NCBI GenBank assembly: GCA_002422505.1
Contig: DIVX01000066.1
Coordinates: 1,497-9,452 of the forward strand
Reading direction: 5' to 3'
From: Desulfovibrio sp. UBA6121
GTDB taxonomy: Bacteria > Desulfobacterota > Desulfovibrionia > Desulfovibrionales > Desulfovibrionaceae
DNA length: 7,956 bases
In this document: piece by piece, positions 5,483 through 7,956 of the stretch
How the letters are laid out: every line of letters begins with the position of its first letter
Position numbering within the stretch: the stretch's first letter is position 1
Made by a program: the position numbers and the translations under genes
Notes under the pieces: generated by a model
Told to the model about the DNA's origin: nothing
Databases searched by the model: none
The model's input: the letters and a program-made list of their open reading frames with translations, nothing else

Positions 5483-6373
5483 ATGCCCGATGCCCGCCCC
5501 CGCGAAAGCAAACGTCCCGAAACCGCCGCTGCGCAGACCGCCCCCGGCCAGGCGGATTGGCGCGCCACCCTGCCGGAGGACTGGACCGCGCCCGGCCGCG
5601 ACGCCAGCGGCGCGGAAGTCCAGCTGCCCTTGCGCCAGCACCCGGCCCTGGCCAAGTACGCCACCAAGGATGAAGCCATCAAGGCCCTGGTGCACGCCCA
5701 GCGCCTGCTGGGCAGAAAGGGCGATTCCCAGGGCGAGGCCTTGGGCTCGCTGCTGTCCCTGGGGGGCTGCCCGGCCGGGGAGGCCTGCCCCGCAAGCCCG
5801 GCGGACTACCGCCTGCCCGAGCTGGACATGCCGGAAGAGTTCAGCATCAACGAGGCGCTGCGCGCGGCCTTTTTGGACAAGGCCCACGAACTCGCCCTCA
5901 CCGATGCCCAGGTGGCCGGGCTGTACGCCTGGTTCCTGCCGCTGAACGTGCAGGCCTTGCAGGACAGCCACGAGGCGGCCAGGACCGAGCGCTTGAAGAC
6001 CCGCGAGCGTGAATTGGTGGCCCTGCGCCAGGTGCACGGCGGCGCGGCCCAGGGCGTGCTGGAGGCCGCGCGCAAGGCCGTGCTGGCCTTGGGCGGCAAG
6101 GAGCTTATGGAGCGGCTGGAGGCCAGCGGCGCGGCGGATGACGCCCGCGTGGTGCAGGCCTTTGCCCGCGTGGCCCCGCTGGTGAGCGAGAGCGCCCTGC
6201 GCCCGCGCGAGGGCGCGCCCGCCCAGGGGCTTACCCCCCAGCGCCTGCGCGAGATGATGCGCGATCCGCGCTATCACGACCCCTCGCGCCGCGATGCGGA
6301 CTACGTGCGCCAGGTGCGCGAGGGATTCGAGAGCCTGTACCCCGGCGAAAAGCCGCAGGGTTTGCGCGCCTAG
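5483..6373 (+). CDS. Podovirus capsid scaffold-like protein
   Basis: This 296-residue protein starts at ATG 5483, six bases after AAGGAG (5471-5476); an upstream in-frame ATG at 5249 would run through the GNAT-like gene. The layout fits capsid assembly (scaffolding) proteins of podoviruses. It has a disordered N-terminus, D-W-R-A-T-L-P-E-D-W (25-34), H-P-A-L-A-K-Y-A-T-K-D-E-A-I-K-A-L-V (53-70) then L-L-G-R-K-G, and D-Y-R-L-P-E (108-113). A long charged helical middle (120-235) is probably a coiled coil. The C-terminal unit is L-R-E-M-M-R-D-P-R-Y (255-264) followed by Y-V-R-Q-V-R-E-G-F-E-S-L-Y-P-G (274-288), the kind of tail that contacts the capsid shell. A scaffold is expected next to a capsid gene, but none is present. 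The frame is intact and ends in a strong terminator, so it is maintained rather than decaying. Its identity is inferred from pattern. Confidence 0.6.
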   Translation: MPDARPRESKRPETAAAQTAPGQADWRATLPEDWTAPGRDASGAEVQLPLRQHPALAKYATKDEAIKALVHAQRLLGRKGDSQGEALGSLLSLGGCPAGEACPASPADYRLPELDMPEEFSINEALRAAFLDKAHELALTDAQVAGLYAWFLPLNVQALQDSHEAARTERLKTRERELVALRQVHGGAAQGVLEAARKAVLALGGKELMERLEASGAADDARVVQAFARVAPLVSESALRPREGAPAQGLTPQRLREMMRDPRYHDPSRRDADYVRQVREGFESLYPGEKPQGLRA

Positions 6374-6412
6374 CCGCCAAAGGGTCAGCGGCCCGTCCGC
6401 GTCTCGCCCTCG

Positions 6413-6444
6413 CCGGGGGGTCGGCTTCGGCCCCCCGGTTTTTT
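6413..6444 (+). terminator. Rho-independent terminator after the scaffold-like gene
   Basis: CCGGGGGG (6413-6420) pairs perfectly with CCCCCCGG (6431-6438). The stem extends inward by T-G, C-G and G-C to a GCTT loop, and six T residues follow (6439-6444). It lies 40 bases after the stop codon at 6373 and is a very strong intrinsic terminator. Confidence 0.9.
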
Positions 6445-6534
6445 GCTTTGTGTTCCCTGCCCCCTTCGCCTCCCCCCGCCCAAAACCCTGCGCCGGGCAC
6501 GCGCCAGTCCTGTAGGCCAAACGCCCAGACCATC

Positions 6535-6866
6535 TTATAGGGGCAGGAGCCCCTGGCGCTGCGACTCGGCATAGCCGCCCGCCACGCTCTCGTAGCGGCT
6601 CAGGTCGAAGTCCTGGCGGTTTACGCCCAGCAAGCCGTCGAGGAAAAAGCCCTCCAGAGGTTGGTAGAGCTGCCGTAGAGCCTCAGCCCATCGCTGTCCC
6701 CGGCGCTCTCGGCGCCGTTGTCGGCAATGGCCTTGCGCTTGTGCCCGTAGCCAACGCCGATGCCCAGCACCAGTTCCTCTATCAGGCGGCAGTCCGCGCC
6801 CATGTCGGCGCCGCAGTCATTCGCGCCGCCGAGGGTGGCCTTGGTGCGGTAGTGGTAGGCGACGCC
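6535..6866 (-). pseudogene. Frameshifted fragment of an autotransporter beta-barrel
   Basis: On the minus strand two adjacent frames together read like the middle of an autotransporter outer-membrane barrel. The first frame (6866 down to about 6669) contains E-L-V-L-G-I-G-V-G-Y-G-H, then A-D-N-G-A-E-S-A-G-D and L-Y-G-S. The second (6666 to the TAA at 6535-6537) continues Y-Q-P-L-E-G-F-F-L-D-G-L-L-G, then D-F-D-L-S-R-Y and G-G-Y-A-E. Joining them at the two extra bases 6667-6668 restores the L-Y-G-S-Y-Q-P-L strand-turn expected in this family. The fragment lacks a signal peptide, passenger domain and the last half of the barrel, and its frame is broken, so it should be non-functional. Upstream to about 6983 the frame stays open without recognisable similarity. 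It is probably a relic of a deleted or rearranged gene. Confidence 0.65.
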
Positions 6867-6985
6867 GCAGGCCGGGGCATCGTCTTGCCGACTGCTGTGC
6901 TGCTGGAGCCCGTCACCGGGCTCTGCGTCGCCGCGAGGCTGCAGCCGTAGCCTGTGGTCGTGCCGCCCATGGGCCAGGCACAACG

Positions 6986-7220
6986 AAAGCGGACCGAAGG
7001 CTCTGGAATTGCGAACGCAATTTTTATGGAGTCAAAAAGACTATGGAACGGGTTGCAGGTCAAAACAATTTCACGTGAATGTACGCGAAAATTGATGCGG
7101 CGATACTGGAATGTAGTTTGATTGCGGCGGGTTCGCCTTGAGGCGCGCGGCTTTGGGGGTTCGGCGTGCTGGCGCCAAGGCCGCCCGCGCGAAAGAACGG
7201 CTCGGCGCGCCTTGTGCGGC
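6986..7220. other. Gene-free stretch upstream of groES, partly AT-richer
   Basis: No credible coding region is seen. Bases about 7005-7125 are visibly richer in A and T than the surrounding DNA. They contain the palindromes AATTGCGAACGCAATT (7007-7022) and TTCACGTGAA (7070-7079), and a small inverted repeat CGCC/GGCG (7134-7145). From 7140 on the sequence is strongly GC-rich again. The minus-strand frame at 7060-7323 has no RBS and no recognisable content and is not called. Confidence 0.4.
7007..7022. repeat. 16-base perfect palindrome
   Basis: AATTGCGAACGCAATT reads as AATTGCG, two A residues, then CGCAATT, and is followed on the + strand by three more T residues. With a four-base loop it could be a short weak terminator; as DNA it could bind a dimeric regulator. 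No adjacent gene fixes its role. Confidence 0.5.
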
Positions 7221-7254
7221 CCGCGCGTGCGCGCGGACGAAAAACCTCGTCCGC
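7221..7254. repeat. Two overlapping inverted repeats upstream of the groESL promoter
   Basis: CCGCGC (7221-7226) pairs with GCGCGG (7231-7236) around GTGC. GCGGACGA (7233-7240) pairs with TCGTCCGC (7247-7254) around AAAACC. They share bases 7233-7236, so in single-stranded form only one can fold fully at a time. The right arm ends five bases before the -35 box at 7260. This position suits an operator or activator site for the chaperonin operon. The sequence does not match CIRCE (TTAGCACTC-N9-GAGTGCTAA). Confidence 0.55.
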
Positions 7255-7259
7255 CGCCG

Positions 7260-7287
7260 TTGACATCCCCGGACCCCTGCTTATCTT
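7260..7287 (+). promoter_or_regulatory. sigma70-type promoter of groES-groEL
   Basis: A perfect TTGACA (7260-7265) and TATCTT (7282-7287) are separated by 16 bases. Initiation near 7294 would give a leader of about 93 bases before groES. This is the best promoter match in the window. No sigma32-type pair (CTTGAAA with CCCCATNT) and no CIRCE operator were found between 7063 and 7386, so heat control, if any, must use another site such as the inverted repeats at 7221-7254. Confidence 0.65.
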
Positions 7288-7386
7288 TCCTTCGCCCATG
7301 CCGGACCGCTTGTCTTTCCGCACGGCCCTTCAGCCGACCGGTACGGTGGGGCGTTCAACACACTACTTTTTATGGAGGAGTTCCAC

Positions 7387-7662
7387 ATGAAGCTTTCCCC
7401 GTTGCACGACCGCGTGATCATCCAGCGCCTGCCCGAAGAGGAAAAGACCGCTGGCGGCATCATCATCCCGGACAGCGCCAAGGAGCGCCCCATGCGCGGC
7501 ACCGTCGTGGCCGCAGGCCCCGGCACCGAGAAGGTCAAAATGCAGGTCAAGAAGGGCGATGTGGTCCTGTTCGCCAAATACGCAGGCACCGAGTTCAAGA
7601 TGGAGAGCGAGGAATGCGTCATCATGCGCCAGGAAGACATCCTGGCCGTCATTGAGAAATAA
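7387..7662 (+). CDS. groES: Co-chaperonin GroES (Cpn10)
   Basis: This complete 91-residue protein, a normal length for bacterial GroES, starts at ATG 7387, six bases after GGAGGAG (7374-7380). It forms the heptameric lid of the GroEL folding chamber in the cytoplasm. Visible family features are the opening M-K-L-S-P-L-H-D-R-V, and the mobile loop E-E-E-K-T-A-G-G-I-I-I-P (about residues 17-28), whose G-G-I-I-I-P docks to GroEL. Also present are G-T-V-V-A-A-G-P-G, K-K-G-D-V-V-L-F-A-K-Y-A-G-T and the C-terminal E-D-I-L-A-V-I-E. groEL follows after 47 bases, so the two form the usual groESL operon. The promoter at 7260-7287 is the likely source of the transcript. Confidence 0.97.
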   Translation: MKLSPLHDRVIIQRLPEEEKTAGGIIIPDSAKERPMRGTVVAAGPGTEKVKMQVKKGDVVLFAKYAGTEFKMESEECVIMRQEDILAVIEK

Positions 7663-7709
7663 TCGGGCGTAACCCGCTAAATCTTCTAGAAACAGGAGCG
7701 TACGAGATC

Positions 7710-7956
7710 ATGGCCAAGACCATTCGTTTTGACGAGACCGCCCGTGCCGGGCTGAAGATCGGTGTTGATACCCTTGCCGATGCCGTGAAAGTCACCCTGG
7801 GCCCCAAGGGCCGCAACGTCGCTTTGGACAAGAAATGGGGCGCCCCGACGGTGACGCATGACGGCGTGACCGTGGCCAAAGAGATCGAGCTCGAAGACCC
7901 TTATGAGAACATGGGCGCGCAGCTCCTCAAGGAAGCCGCGACCAAGACCAACGACG
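7710..7956 (+). CDS. groEL: Chaperonin GroEL (Cpn60), N-terminal part
   Basis: The gene starts at ATG 7710 (AGGAG at 7694-7698, spacing 11) and runs off the window after 82 codons. GroEL is the ATP-driven tetradecameric folding chamber paired with GroES. The N-terminal equatorial domain is clear: A-D-A-V-K-V-T-L-G-P-K-G-R-N-V (about residues 23-37) carries the L-G-P nucleotide-binding loop. D-G-V-T-V-A-K-E-I-E-L and E-N-M-G-A-Q-L-L-K-E-A follow, ending at K-T-N-D just before the D-G-T-T-T catalytic motif expected beyond the edge. The segment D-K-K-W-G-A-P-T-V-T-H-D-G differs from the S-F-G-(A/S)-P-x-(I/V)-T-K-D-G usual in Proteobacteria, so this may be a distinct GroEL lineage. The 47-base groES-groEL gap holds a small CGGG/CCCG hairpin (7664-7676). 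Confidence 0.97.
   Translation, partial: MAKTIRFDETARAGLKIGVDTLADAVKVTLGPKGRNVALDKKWGAPTVTHDGVTVAKEIELEDPYENMGAQLLKEAATKTND

Noticed and set aside
5087..6520. 477-codon minus-strand frame opposite the GNAT-like and scaffold-like genes
   Set aside because: It has Gln/Gly/His/Ala-rich shadow composition, crosses two opposite genes and the terminator at 6413-6444, and has no RBS.
6621..6983. 120-codon minus-strand frame as a stand-alone gene
   Set aside because: Only its second half has autotransporter-like sequence, and the similarity continues in another frame after 6667, so it is treated as part of a pseudogene.
7060..7323. 87-codon minus-strand frame upstream of groES
   Set aside because: It overlaps the groESL promoter, is Arg/Ala/Pro-rich, and shows no RBS or recognisable domain.
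7063..7386. CIRCE operator or sigma32 promoter for groESL
   Set aside because: Both consensus patterns were looked for and not found; the sigma70-type pair at 7260-7287 is much better.

Overview
The window is GC-rich bacterial DNA from a Gram-negative organism: it encodes a lipoprotein with a lipobox, a Sec-exported periplasmic protein and a fragment of an autotransporter barrel. Composition, gene style and the large membrane protein at the left suggest a Desulfovibrio-like member of the Desulfobacterota. This is an inference of moderate confidence, because no marker gene in the window settles the taxonomy.

Left part (1-3911). A strong terminator at 40-71 ends a + strand gene lying outside the window. 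Converging on it is a 1031-residue minus-strand gene (169-3264), a membrane protein of no assigned function. It has a partly degenerate PHP-like metal-hydrolase signature near residues 175-236 and about five membrane segments near residues 675-835. Across a 250-base gap with candidate divergent promoters lies a 131-residue exported protein (3516-3911), followed by a good terminator.

Middle part (4008-6444). Three small + strand genes look like podovirus virion-morphogenesis genes: a Bbp19-like protein (4110-4370), a GNAT-like phage protein (4962-5324) and a capsid scaffold-like protein (5483-6373). They occur without terminase, portal, capsid or tail genes. A minus-strand Ala/Pro-rich lipoprotein gene (4434-4646) with its own UUCG-loop terminator lies between the first two. 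The Bbp19-like and scaffold-like genes are each preceded by the same 83-base element (4008-4090 and 5328-5410), about 64% identical with no gaps, whose last block resembles a -10 box. The GNAT-like gene has only that last block. This looks like separately transcribed, maintained phage-derived genes sharing regulation, either a domesticated module or part of a dispersed particle-forming system.

Right part (6445-7956). About 1 kb without an intact gene holds a frameshifted, truncated autotransporter-barrel fragment on the minus strand, an AT-richer patch with a 16-base palindrome, and two overlapping inverted repeats just upstream of a clear sigma70-type promoter (7260-7287). That promoter drives groES (complete) and groEL (82 codons, cut by the window end). 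No CIRCE element is visible. The GroEL N-terminus is not of the usual proteobacterial type and may belong to a second or transferred copy.
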